Positions 1 to 7,451 of a stretch of DNA of 10,315 nt are shown in pieces. How positions within the stretch are numbered: position 1 is the stretch's first letter; the number at the start of each line of letters is the position of its first letter. The stretch is from Bacteroidota bacterium (GTDB lineage Bacteria; Bacteroidota; Ignavibacteria; Ignavibacteriales; Ignavibacteriaceae), in assembly GCA_021796135.1 (NCBI GenBank), contig JAJYOQ010000116.1, forward strand, positions 1 to 10,315. Reading direction: 5' to 3'. Position numbers and translations under genes: made by a program. A model generated the notes under the pieces. It was not told the origin of the DNA, did not search any database, and was given only the letters and a program-made list of their open reading frames with translations.

Positions 1-80
1 CAATAAAATAAATTAAAAAAGGACTATTGCTGAAATTAGAAAACTTCGGACTTTAAAAAATTCAAATTGACATTCGATTT

Positions 81-1031
81 TCAGTAACTACCGGGCTGCC
101 AATTGATATCAAAGGCTTTTGCGACTGCTTCGAGTATTCCTCGTGTTGTTGCTCCACCAGATGAGTTATTTTGCATGCCATAGTTCTCTCCTTTTAGTTT
201 TGTTTTTATGAAATTTAGTTTCGTTAAAATCATTGACGGTGATATGTTTTCCTGCAGAAATTTATCGTTGACCGTAAATGACTGCCTGAATATGTTCTCA
301 AAGTCCGATAATGTTTCCTCAGTGCTTTTATCAGGGTTCTGGGTTTTGTAATGAACAAGCAGTTTGCTAATTGCACTTCTCTCCTTTTCCCGAGATACTA
401 AAACGTAATCCTCGTTTCTTGCTGCCTTAAATTCAACCAGAAATAAATTTAAAAGATTATCGACAAAATCTCGCTCCGGCTTGCCGGAGGAAGGGATTTT
501 ATTTTCTTTTATTTTATTTACTTTTATTTCTTTTTCTTTTATTTCCTTTTCTTTTATTTTATTTTCTTTTATTTTATTTAGGACGTTTCCGTCAGTTTTT
601 TCGGAATTAATTGAGTTAATTCCGACATTAATTAGGTTTTTATCGTCGGAAACTTCTATGAGCAAAAAATTTGTGTCATAAAGCACTTTCTTTTTCTTGT
701 TGATTACATCAAAAAATCTAATTTGAATTGCCTTCGAGGTTAGTATCCCGAACTTTTCATGAAGCTCTTTGTCGAAAATTCCGTTCTCTAAACATGAATT
801 AATACAGTCTTCGATTATATTCACATCTACAGAAATTCTCTTCTTTATCAGGAGAAAAAGATTCCTCCCGTTTTTGATATAGTAACCTTCGTTCTTGTAA
901 ATTAGCTGCCAGGTTGTTATTAATACTGCTAACCCAACTGCTTCTTTTTCGATTAGGTACATTTCAATTTTATTGTCGAAATCTACGTCTAGCGGGAAAT
1001 AATCTATTCCCTGTTTTATCGGTCTTGCCAT
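81..1031 (-). CDS. Lin1244/Lin1753 (DUF4373) domain protein, phage replication-initiation-like
   Basis: The first ~115 residues, opening MARPIKQGIDYFPLDVDF and continuing through GLAVLITTWQLIY and EGYY, match the Lin1244/Lin1753-like N-terminal domain (DUF4373). This domain is common in phage and mobile-element proteins that resemble replication initiators or DnaD-like helicase loaders; DNA binding is inferred, not shown. Residues 152-179 form a charged low-complexity linker of KIKEN/KEKEI repeats. Residues ~185-290 are a helical C-terminal domain, followed by a Ser/Gly-rich tail. The ATG at 1031 is supported by an AAAGGGAA purine run about 8 bases upstream. The gene stands alone on the minus strand, and nothing after its stop within the window is an obvious partner. 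It is the best hint of phage or plasmid ancestry here. Family call fairly sure, exact role unsure. Confidence 0.75.
   Translation of the reverse strand: MARPIKQGIDYFPLDVDFDNKIEMYLIEKEAVGLAVLITTWQLIYKNEGYYIKNGRNLFLLIKKRISVDVNIIEDCINSCLENGIFDKELHEKFGILTSKAIQIRFFDVINKKKKVLYDTNFLLIEVSDDKNLINVGINSINSEKTDGNVLNKIKENKIKEKEIKEKEIKVNKIKENKIPSSGKPERDFVDNLLNLFLVEFKAARNEDYVLVSREKERSAISKLLVHYKTQNPDKSTEETLSDFENIFRQSFTVNDKFLQENISPSMILTKLNFIKTKLKGENYGMQNNSSGGATTRGILEAVAKAFDINWQPGSY
495..578 (-). repeat. In-frame tandem repeat encoding a KIKEN/KEKEI linker
   Basis: Residues 152-179 of the DUF4373 protein are encoded by an A-rich (coding strand) repeat with a 15-base rhythm of ATAAAAGAAAATAAA variants. Each unit gives five residues, so changes in copy number keep the frame. 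The region separates the N-terminal and C-terminal domains. Confidence 0.8.
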
Positions 1032-1344
1032 GATGGTTCCCTTTATTTTTAATTTATTTTATTGATTTAGGTAGTCAAAAATATACAAACTAATAATATT
1101 ATGCAATTATAAATTTATTTATAATTGTTTTTGATAGATATTCCTATAATTTTTAATTGATAAACCCAACGATACTTCGCTCGATCTGCATCTGATTCAG
1201 AATTAAAAATTCTTGCTTTATCTTTGACCTTTGAAGAACATTTCTATACAATTTTTATATTTATTGATGTAAATATATTATATCTTTGTAAAATTGCCAA
1301 ATGTTATTTACTTTTTTTGTAATTGTTTTGTAGAAATTGTATTA
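1032..1344. other. Non-coding AT-rich stretch upstream of the DUF4373 gene
   Basis: No credible gene is seen. It should hold the promoter of the minus-strand DUF4373 gene, but no box is clear enough to call. A perfect 11-base inverted repeat (AATTTTTAATT at 1148-1158, AATTAAAAATT at 1201-1211) and an overlapping 15-base palindrome (1199-1213) are present. Both are AT-only or nearly so and may be composition effects. Confidence 0.4.
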
Positions 1345-1414
1345 TTTGGCTTTGGTGAGGTTATTAATGAATTAAGGTTTATTGCATTTGGGTAAGTTGG
1401 AGGGAATTTGATAA
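1345..1414 (+). repeat. Long direct repeat, copy 1 (65 bp perfect, 1350-1414)
   Basis: Bases 1350-1414 are identical to 10085-10149, in the same orientation and about 8.7 kb apart. The match extends left to 1345 with a single mismatch (G1349 versus A10084). The right end of the identity falls at the centre of the palindrome at 1403-1424, so only the left arm is shared. It begins CTTTGGTGAGG and ends AATTTGATAA. It could be a dispersed intergenic repeat, the ends of a mobile unit, or the remnant of a gene end. Confidence 0.85.
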
Positions 1415-1424
1415 ATCAAATTCC
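1403..1424. repeat. 22-bp perfect palindrome (REP-like hairpin)
   Basis: GGAATTTGAT and ATCAAATTCC are perfect 10-base arms around a 2-base AA centre. It lies 46 bases after the stop codon of the minus-strand fic gene, where a hairpin could protect the mRNA end. There is no T-run on either side, so it does not look like a classical intrinsic terminator. The second 65-bp repeat copy lacks the right arm. Confidence 0.7.
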
Positions 1425-1470
1425 TACGGTAATCCCATAGAAGGTTAAGTCTTTTTCTGATGGTTAGAAC

Positions 1471-3000
1471 TTATTTCATCCCTTCTGAAACAAGTTTTGC
1501 AATAAATTTTACAAAGTCTTCAATATTTTGTTTCACGCTGGCATTTTCTAAAGCGCTCATATATTCATTTCTTCTTTCAACTGGAATAATTGTCCAGGGG
1601 TAACCACCCGAAGCCAGCATAACGTTCATTAAAAATCTCGCCATTCTTCCATTGCCGTCCATGTATGGATGTATATATACAAAAACAAAATGTCCAAGTA
1701 CTGATCTGACAGAGGGATCATTTTCATTTTTTAGCAGTTCAAATAAAGTTGGCATTGCATCCCTCACACCTTCAGGACTCATTGGAATGTGGTTTGAGTT
1801 ACTAATAAAAACTTGACTGTTCCTGTAACCAGCCAGGTCAGCTCGCTGTATCAATCCCGATGTTACACTTGGGGAAAACATTTCTCTATACCAGTCACCA
1901 TGATCGTCATCTGTCACTTTACCCGGATTTTCTCCACTGAAAACTTTTTCTATGCTTTTTATGACCGCTTCAAAAGCAAGATAATAACCTCGCGCAGCTA
2001 ATGCATCTTTGGCTTGTTTATCTTTTTCATTTGTTTCAGGGTTCCAGTTTCCACCTCTTACTCTCTCAATTAGTTCAGTTGTTACTTTATAACCTTCTAT
2101 TGATAATGAATGATATGCATCGCTTTTATAATTTTCTTCTACCAGCTTCATGTACCCGGCTTTATCTTTCGGAATTCCCGGAGGTTGTGGGAAATGTTTA
2201 AGTACCGATTCCCGAATTTGCTGCCACATTACTTTTATCCTGTTGACATATGGAGAGAACGTCCTGTTTGTAAATGAAAATTGGAGCTTATTTTCAAAAG
2301 GATCATTTTCTCTCACATCATATCCGGCTGATTTCATTGTTTTAATAATATCATCAGCAATTCGTTCGTTACCAATATTTCTAAATGCACCCGCCAACCG
2401 TCCAGCCACAGTACTATTGCCTCCCTCAAGAAGTGTGGCTAGTATATCCGAAGCATCTCGAACAGTAGATAAAGCTGTGCGTGCATCCATTGGTTTTTGT
2501 GCAAAATAACTCGGCGTACATGTTATAAGTGCAGAAGGAAGTGAAAAAAGCTGCATACCATTTTTATTTATAATGTTCGTTTCTTTCGGCATTGATAAAT
2601 TCACCGCATAAAGCGAAGTATTATACATCAAGTCTGTTTTTTTGTTGCTGGCTTTTGCCGATCGTATAATTAACTGCTCTGGGATAGTCCAGTTTCCGCT
2701 GTGTATTGATATAGATTGTTCGGGTGACATGCACCATTGATTACCAAACCTGTCATTCAAATATACTTCGCAAAATTGCCAATATGCTGTGTACCATGTT
2801 GTTGTGTCTCCTTTTCTTTCCTCAGGATTACTCGAAATATACCAGCCTTTCATTACTTCTTTAATGAAACCATTTTTAAGGAGGCGTTCTTTATGAACTC
2901 TTGAAATTGCTTCAGCTTTTATTATAGCAATGCCCTGTTTATTTTGAAATCCTTTTAGGACTTCTAATGATTGCGCCAATTTTTCTTGTGGTGTTGCCAT
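1471..3000 (-). CDS. Fic family protein with AbiEi-like N-terminal winged helix
   Basis: The protein (509 aa) carries a complete Fic motif, HPYMDGNGRMAR, at residues 444-455. His444 is the expected catalytic base, and the GNGR loop binds the nucleotide phosphates. Fic enzymes usually transfer AMP from ATP to a target hydroxyl. An inhibitory-helix motif of the form (S/T)xxxEG is seen at 298-303 (SLSIEG) on the N-terminal side of the Fic core. That makes it a class II, self-inhibited Fic, with Glu302 as the likely inhibitory residue. Residues ~10-55 (AIIKAEAISR, LLKNGFIKEV, KGWYI) resemble the winged-helix domain of AbiEi-type antitoxins; residues ~65-235 look like the rest of that regulator. 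The ATG at 3000 has a weak GGAA upstream. The gene is monocistronic and preceded by three 24-bp repeats that it may bind itself. The target is unknown. Confidence 0.9.
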   Translation of the reverse strand: MATPQEKLAQSLEVLKGFQNKQGIAIIKAEAISRVHKERLLKNGFIKEVMKGWYISSNPEERKGDTTTWYTAYWQFCEVYLNDRFGNQWCMSPEQSISIHSGNWTIPEQLIIRSAKASNKKTDLMYNTSLYAVNLSMPKETNIINKNGMQLFSLPSALITCTPSYFAQKPMDARTALSTVRDASDILATLLEGGNSTVAGRLAGAFRNIGNERIADDIIKTMKSAGYDVRENDPFENKLQFSFTNRTFSPYVNRIKVMWQQIRESVLKHFPQPPGIPKDKAGYMKLVEENYKSDAYHSLSIEGYKVTTELIERVRGGNWNPETNEKDKQAKDALAARGYYLAFEAVIKSIEKVFSGENPGKVTDDDHGDWYREMFSPSVTSGLIQRADLAGYRNSQVFISNSNHIPMSPEGVRDAMPTLFELLKNENDPSVRSVLGHFVFVYIHPYMDGNGRMARFLMNVMLASGGYPWTIIPVERRNEYMSALENASVKQNIEDFVKFIAKLVSEGMK

Positions 3001-3020
3001 AATTTATTCCAATTTTCTTG

Positions 3021-3092
3021 TGTAATTTATAGAATATACTGCTGTATGATTTATAGAATAAGCTGCTGTGTAATTTATAGAATATACGGCAA
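3021..3092. repeat. Three 24-bp tandem repeats in the fic promoter region
   Basis: Three direct units with a 24-base period (3021-3044, 3045-3068, 3069-3092) share the core ATTTATAGAATA and a following CTGCTG or CGGC. They start 20 bases upstream of the fic start codon. Their position and iteron-like form fit an operator; autoregulation by the AbiEi-like N-terminus of Fic is inferred. Confidence 0.8.
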
Positions 3093-3257
3093 ATAAACAA
3101 TTATAATGAAAATTTGCTATAAACAAATGAATGAGAAGAAATATAAAAATGATAAAGTTTAATTTTGCGCAATATCTCCGACCTATGCACCAATATTGTC
3201 TTATTTAGTGATTTCTGGATGCCATATATTCCATTAGTCCCATATAGAGCCATATGT
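3093..3257. other. Non-coding stretch between the fic repeats and tRNA-like repeat A
   Basis: No gene is seen. The motif ATTCCATTA at about 3229-3237 recurs upstream of copy B at about 9870-9878, so homology between the two tRNA-like loci extends slightly left of the main repeat, with an extra ~20 bases in copy A. Confidence 0.4.
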
Positions 3258-3440
3258 ACAATATAACCACTTATTCTGATGGGAGAACTTTAGATAAACT
3301 TTTTAGAAAGATGCATTTCTGAGCTATATTCGCATCATTTTTGCAGTATCATAGATTCTCTGTCTCTCCGCTAGTGCAAAATAGGCCTTAAACGTATTTC
3401 AATTTAGCTGGTTTAAGGCTTTTTTGTTGAAAATTCATAC
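3258..3440 (+). repeat. Dispersed repeat copy A: decayed tRNA-Ser-like sequence plus terminator
   Basis: This ~183-bp block matches 9881-10065 over its full length. The first ~46 bases differ at about three positions, the middle is looser, and the end (GCAAAATAGG, TTTAGCTGGTT, TTCAT) is again conserved. Within it, 3282-3370 is 89 bases long, the size of a tRNA-Ser. It starts GGAGA, ends TCTCCG, and those ends pair. Its last 20 bases resemble a T-arm plus acceptor 3' end (CTGTCTCTCCGC). D and anticodon arms cannot be folded convincingly, so it is treated as a degenerate copy, not a working tRNA. Confidence 0.7.
3385..3425 (+). terminator. Intrinsic terminator after tRNA-like repeat A
   Basis: Perfect 9-base arms GCCTTAAAC (3385-3393) and GTTTAAGGC (3411-3419) enclose a 17-base loop and are followed by six T on the plus strand (3420-3425). 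It sits 14 bases after the tRNA-like 3' end, where a tRNA gene terminator is expected. The equivalent hairpin in copy B is weaker (GTTTTAAC with GGTTAAAG). Confidence 0.7.
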
Positions 3441-3463
3441 AATAGATACAATAAATACAATAG
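3437..3463. repeat. Three 9-bp tandem repeats (ATACAATAG/A)
   Basis: ATACAATAG, ATACAATAA and ATACAATAG follow one another exactly, directly after tRNA-like repeat A. Short direct repeats beside a tRNA 3' end can be arm-type binding sites of a tyrosine integrase. That role is inferred; no integrase gene is in the window. Confidence 0.6.
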
Positions 3464-3476
3464 AAAAAATAGTTCT

Positions 3477-3498
3477 TAGTATCATTTTAGTATCATTT
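3477..3498. repeat. Two 11-bp tandem repeats (TAGTATCATTT)
   Basis: TAGTATCATTT occurs twice in tandem, 13 bases after the 9-bp repeat cluster. It may belong to the same putative attachment-site region. Confidence 0.6.
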
Positions 3499-3779
3499 GC
3501 CCTATTAAAATTTATATGGAAATTATTTTTTGCTGTATGTAGGCATTATCTCACCGCCCTTGAAATTTCGCTGAATTTGCGACAGTAATATTTCGAAAAA
3601 ATTGTCCTTAAAATTATTCTTTCTGAATTCTAGTTCTTTTATTGAGGACGAAGTTATTGTAGAGGCACAGGGGAAATTTGATGAATTACTTATTTAATTT
3701 GGTCAAAAATGAATCGGAAATCGCTTGGTTTTTGTTTACTGCCAATTTAATTTAGAGTACCAACTAAGTTTAAAATAAA
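3499..3779. other. Non-coding stretch before the beta-helix gene terminator
   Basis: No supported gene. One plus-strand frame is open from 3575 to a stop at 3697 and encodes a tail ending IEDEVIVEAQGKFDELLI, but it has no ATG or ribosome site and no recognised homology. It could be the eroded 3' end of a lost gene. Confidence 0.3.
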
Positions 3780-3804
3780 AAAGCCCGCTTATAAAACGGG
3801 CTTT
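3780..3804 (-). terminator. Intrinsic terminator of the T9SS beta-helix gene
   Basis: On the minus strand AAAGCCCG and CGGGCTTT form a perfect 8-base stem around a 9-base loop, followed by a T-rich tail (TTTTATTTTA across 3779-3770). It lies 24 bases after the stop codon at 3829 and is the clearest terminator in the window. Confidence 0.9.
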
Positions 3805-3828
3805 ATTTGTAATAAGAAATTACTTGTT

Positions 3829-6324
3829 TTACTTCATTAAAATCATCTTTTTAACTACATTAAATTTACTACTGCTGAATTGATAGATGTAAACACCGCT
3901 AGGAAATTTGCTAGCATCAAATGTTTTTTCAAATCTTCCGGCTTCATAACTCTGATTGGAAATTAGCGTAGCAACAATTTGACCTAATGTATTGAATACT
4001 CTGAGCGATATGATGGCCGCCTCCGGTAGGTCGAATTGTATTACTGTACTTGGGTTAAACGGATTGGGATAGTTCTGTCCCAAACTATAATTGACTGGCA
4101 AATTAGAGTGAGAAATTTCAATATTCTCAGCAGCGATAGATTTATCTATTGTTTTCTTATTTGCTAGTACGGCGTGTTCCCAAGCTTTTTTGTAATCATC
4201 TATCGCGTTGTCGTACTTACCTAATGCATAATCCGCCAAGGCTTTTTCAAACTTTTTGTTTGCCATTGCCAATTCATGGGGATCGCCAGAGCCTGCTTCA
4301 TTGATAGCCACTTTTGCAAGATTACTATCGGCTGCGAGAAGAAAATAAATTGATGCATCGAATTGCCCTGTAAATTTCTTATCTGTCAAGTCTTGAACGG
4401 CATCCTTTTCTTCGTCAAATACTTTATCCCCCTTTTCGGTTAAATGATTTATACCATCCCATAGCGCAGCGTCGAGACTTTTGTCGATATGCCCTATCGC
4501 TTTCAGAGCAGCATCACGAGTCTTCTTATCTATATTAGGATTAGCAGCGAGGTATGTAGTTAATATATTCTTTGCTGCTTGTGTCTCACCTTTGGAAGAG
4601 ATTAAGAAAGGGATGTACTGAAAATTTGCTGATGCTGGTCCTGCAATATCCGGCTGCCCACCGGGAGCTACCGCTGTCCCACCATAGATTTTAGGGATTA
4701 AAAGTGAATATCCTGGTTCACGACTATCATTTATAGTGATTACAGGGCTAAAGGTCCCATACCAATTGTTAGTGAAGTCCTTAAGATTAGTACCTGGCAA
4801 CGGAAGTGCACCACCCGTTTGTCGATCTACAATCTGACCATACCAGTTACCACAGATATTGTTGTTGTTAAAATGACTATTCAAAGCAGATTGTACAGGA
4901 GAATTAGTCCCGCCACTAGCATCTATAAAGAGCACTCCCATAGTCCAATTATTAATTATATCATTTTGTACAACTGTAGTATAATCGGTTTGGTTGCGGA
5001 AAAGTAAACCAGTTCTATTGTTATCAATAATATTATTGTGAATATTATTGCCGTTACTGTTGTTAATGTCAATCGCTGTACGCATGCCTGTTATTTCTGT
5101 ATTTCTGATTTCAGCGTTATTAGTTTGTCCCTGTATGGCAATACCAGAACTAGACAGTTTAGGATTATTCCAGTCAGCCGGATTATTGCCATCACGTGTT
5201 ATTGTAAATCCATCTATAATTATTTTGGCAGCAGCTACCCTCATAGTATAACCTGCACCATTGATAGGACCAATAACAGTAGTGTTGTTGTAACCAGCTC
5301 CTATTAAACTAAGGCTTTTATTGATGTTTACACTTTCCTCATAGGTTCCTGCAGCAACATTAATTATAGACCCAGGAGTTGCAGCATTTACAGCGGCTTG
5401 GATAGTCAATGGTGGTGACACTAAAAATTGGCCTGTTGAGATCTTTTGTAAAGAGGAATAACTAGGTGGTAATGAATCAGCTGCAAAAATAAATGCAGTA
5501 GGTTCATCAATTTGATAGAAAGTGTAACCAGTTAGGCTTGAATTCTTTATTTTATAATCAAAGCCGCTTACTATTATATTTGTATTAATATAACTTGCTT
5601 CATCCTGGCTATATACTTTATTCCACTCTCCAAAGCTTGATGTTGTCCCATCAATTGTCACATCATTTGAGCCTCTACCAACTCCTCCGGGTGGATTTTT
5701 AGAAACATAGACTGCAAATCCTCCCCAACTATTCCCATAAGTAGAAATATAAGTTGCGTTAACATGTGTACAACCACTTACTTGAACTCCATTTCCATGA
5801 CCTGAATTAGTTGCAGTTAAATATGTTAATGTTAAATTGTCAACTCCATTAAAATCAAATGCTGTTTTATAAGCACTATTAATATTAATATGGCTTAATA
5901 CGACATTTGAGATAACAATGGGTACCGTATTATCCCCGACATGAATCGGATATCCGCCTGTAGAGCCATTCGGGATAATAGTCATGTAGCTTAAAGTTGT
6001 ATTGGATTTGTTGGGATTAATAGCCCAAGCAGAAGAAGGTGTACCTGTTGCATTAATAATTACACCAGCTTCGCTTTCTCCAATCAAAGAAAGTTCATGA
6101 TTTAAATTTAGTGTAGCTGTAAGCGTGTATGTGCCGTTAGCAATATGTATAACACAACCGTCGATAGAAGCTGAAACAGCCTTTTGAATAGTTTTCCATG
6201 GATTTGCGGAAGATCCACTGCCAGTAACGTCATTACCAGATGGACTAACGAAATAATTTTGCCCAAAACTCATACTCGTAATTACGAATAGAAGTATTGC
6301 TAGAAAAGTAAATTTGTTTTTCAT
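3829..6324 (-). CDS. Secreted right-handed beta-helix protein with T9SS type A sorting domain
   Basis: The protein (831 aa) opens with a signal peptide (MKNKFTFLAILLFVITSMSFGQ, hydrophobic core ~5-18). YFVSPSGNDVTGSGSSANPW and the TIQKAV segment that follows (~24-50) match the DUF1565-type start of pectin-lyase-like beta-helices. A second start, PLTIQAAVNAATPGSIINVA, near residue 300 suggests two beta-helix segments, rich in Asn and N-N-I-I-ladder sequence. Residues ~585-740 are a charged helical module (ALWDGINHLTEKG, FEKALADYALGKYDNAIDDY). NYPNPFNPST begins at residue 751 and opens the ~80-residue C-terminal sorting domain ending SGVYIYQF and KKMILMK. That signals export by T9SS, with cleavage or surface attachment. 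Beta-helix folds often bind or cleave polysaccharides; no catalytic residues are identified, so adhesion is equally possible. AGAGGA about 7 bases before the ATG supports the start. The gene is single, with its own terminator. Confidence 0.92.
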   Translation of the reverse strand: MKNKFTFLAILLFVITSMSFGQNYFVSPSGNDVTGSGSSANPWKTIQKAVSASIDGCVIHIANGTYTLTATLNLNHELSLIGESEAGVIINATGTPSSAWAINPNKSNTTLSYMTIIPNGSTGGYPIHVGDNTVPIVISNVVLSHININSAYKTAFDFNGVDNLTLTYLTATNSGHGNGVQVSGCTHVNATYISTYGNSWGGFAVYVSKNPPGGVGRGSNDVTIDGTTSSFGEWNKVYSQDEASYINTNIIVSGFDYKIKNSSLTGYTFYQIDEPTAFIFAADSLPPSYSSLQKISTGQFLVSPPLTIQAAVNAATPGSIINVAAGTYEESVNINKSLSLIGAGYNNTTVIGPINGAGYTMRVAAAKIIIDGFTITRDGNNPADWNNPKLSSSGIAIQGQTNNAEIRNTEITGMRTAIDINNSNGNNIHNNIIDNNRTGLLFRNQTDYTTVVQNDIINNWTMGVLFIDASGGTNSPVQSALNSHFNNNNICGNWYGQIVDRQTGGALPLPGTNLKDFTNNWYGTFSPVITINDSREPGYSLLIPKIYGGTAVAPGGQPDIAGPASANFQYIPFLISSKGETQAAKNILTTYLAANPNIDKKTRDAALKAIGHIDKSLDAALWDGINHLTEKGDKVFDEEKDAVQDLTDKKFTGQFDASIYFLLAADSNLAKVAINEAGSGDPHELAMANKKFEKALADYALGKYDNAIDDYKKAWEHAVLANKKTIDKSIAAENIEISHSNLPVNYSLGQNYPNPFNPSTVIQFDLPEAAIISLRVFNTLGQIVATLISNQSYEAGRFEKTFDASKFPSGVYIYQFSSSKFNVVKKMILMK

Positions 6325-7049
6325 AACATTCCTCTTTAAATTTTTTGAAATAATTTTTTCTTTCTTCAGTTCTTAAGTACTTCAATTTTTTTATTATTGT
6401 TCTGGATGTGTGTACCGGTTTTTATCCATTGCGATGTGGTCAGTTTTTAGAAAGTGGTTGCCCTGTAAGTTCATTAAACATATCTATTGTAATTATCGCC
6501 CGCAATGAAACAAATTATATATTTAATAAGGCGGTGCAAGATCGGATGATATAAAGAAAATTAAATCCGTTTGATTATAAGTCTCACCTTTTAATTGAAG
6601 ATTGAATATTTTATTCTTTACGCTATGATAGGTACTGTATCTGTGACTTCTTTTGTTTTCAAAATGGTTACAGTAAACCTTTTGGCTTTCAATTAGTCGA
6701 AATATTTTTATTTCTATTACCAACTCTTTCCCATTTTAAAATAACCAAATATTTTCTGACGCTTTTTAAAATGACTTCAACCTTAATGCTTTCATCTTAA
6801 AATTTGCATGAAAATAAAATCAACACACATCAGTAAATCGGCTGTTGTTTAGAAATTTAGAGAAAATAAAAGGTAGAAGCAATAAAAATTTTGCTTTTAT
6901 GTTAATTTATTCTATTAGTGGTAATCTCTATCGATTTAAGGTACAGATATCTTGTTTTAATCAACTTTAATAAGTTCTTAGTAAGTTGTTTTTCAACAAT
7001 GATTACTAATTCATCTTACACAAAAATGTAGATCGAAACTCTGTTTCGC
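6325..7049. other. 725-bp stretch without a supported gene
   Basis: This holds the upstream region of the beta-helix gene. A minus-strand frame at 6523-6723 (66 codons, TTG start) is open, but it has no recognised domain and is not called. A weak hairpin with AAGCAA and TTGCTT arms (6877-6896) is followed by TTTAT on the plus strand. A 6-base stem CGAAAC/GTTTCG with a 3-base loop (7034-7048) lies just past the stop of the T9SS fragment. The region is likely eroded sequence. Confidence 0.4.
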
Positions 7050-7451
7050 TTAATAAATGGATAATTTCATTTGAATTGATTGAGCGATTAAATGCTCTGT
7101 CGGTATTTCTTTTGAGTTACTTATTCCTGTTAAATTAGAGTTTACCACAAAATATCTCACCCCTTTGAAAACAAATATGCATGTTGAATCTGCTTTCATA
7201 TCTGTTTCAATGTCTGTAGCTATATCTTTCAGGACAATTTTAACCGAATCAGGGAGAGAACTGATTTGACTTTTGTCCCTGCTTAGAAGAATTTGAGAAT
7301 TGGAATTGCTTTCAACCTGAAAGCTCCAGCTTGCTGTTCTGGGTGATTTGTAATCCCTCGCATAATTTGTTCCGAGTAAGGTTGAATAGTTACCGCCGCT
7401 ATGTTCAAAAGATAATTCTAAATAATTATTTTCCGGACTCCTTGGTGGCAT
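7050..7451 (-). pseudogene. C-terminal fragment of a T9SS secreted protein lacking its sorting domain
   Basis: The 133-codon frame lacks a signal peptide and starts abruptly. Its content (NNYLELSFEHSGG, TASWSFQVES, LPDSVKIVLKDIATDIETDM, TCIFVF) resembles the beta-sandwich module that often precedes the sorting domain in Ignavibacteria-type T9SS proteins. There this module is commonly followed by a phrase like IPTEFSLSQNYPNPFNP. Here the match reaches GISNSKEIPTEHLIAQ, then turns into unrelated SIQMKLSIY and stops, so the sorting domain is missing. The ATG at 7451 has no clear ribosome site of its own and sits inside a short frame starting at 7483. The best reading is a remnant left by recombination or deletion. 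It could instead be a small expressed protein. The family resemblance is from memory and needs a profile search. Confidence 0.55.

Noticed and set aside
2150..2509. Plus-strand open frame of 119 codons, and smaller ones at 1813-2201
   Set aside because: Antisense shadows inside the fic gene with no recognisable features.
3282..3370. Functional tRNA-Ser gene
   Set aside because: Acceptor ends and the T-arm-like end are suggestive, but D and anticodon arms do not fold and no anticodon loop can be assigned.
3385..3419. Integron attC site
   Set aside because: The inverted arms GCCTTAAAC/GTTTAAGGC do not fit the RYYYAAC/GTTRRRY core boxes, and six T follow, as in a terminator.
3575..3697. Plus-strand open tail of 40 codons
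   Set aside because: No start codon with ribosome site and no recognised homology; mentioned only as a possible gene remnant.
4819..5307. Plus-strand open frames within the beta-helix gene
   Set aside because: Shadows created by the Asn/Ile-rich repeat composition of the beta-helix coding strand.
6523..6723. Minus-strand 66-codon frame
   Set aside because: It starts with TTG, has no known domain and no operon partner; AT-rich sequence gives such frames by chance. A small gene cannot be fully excluded.
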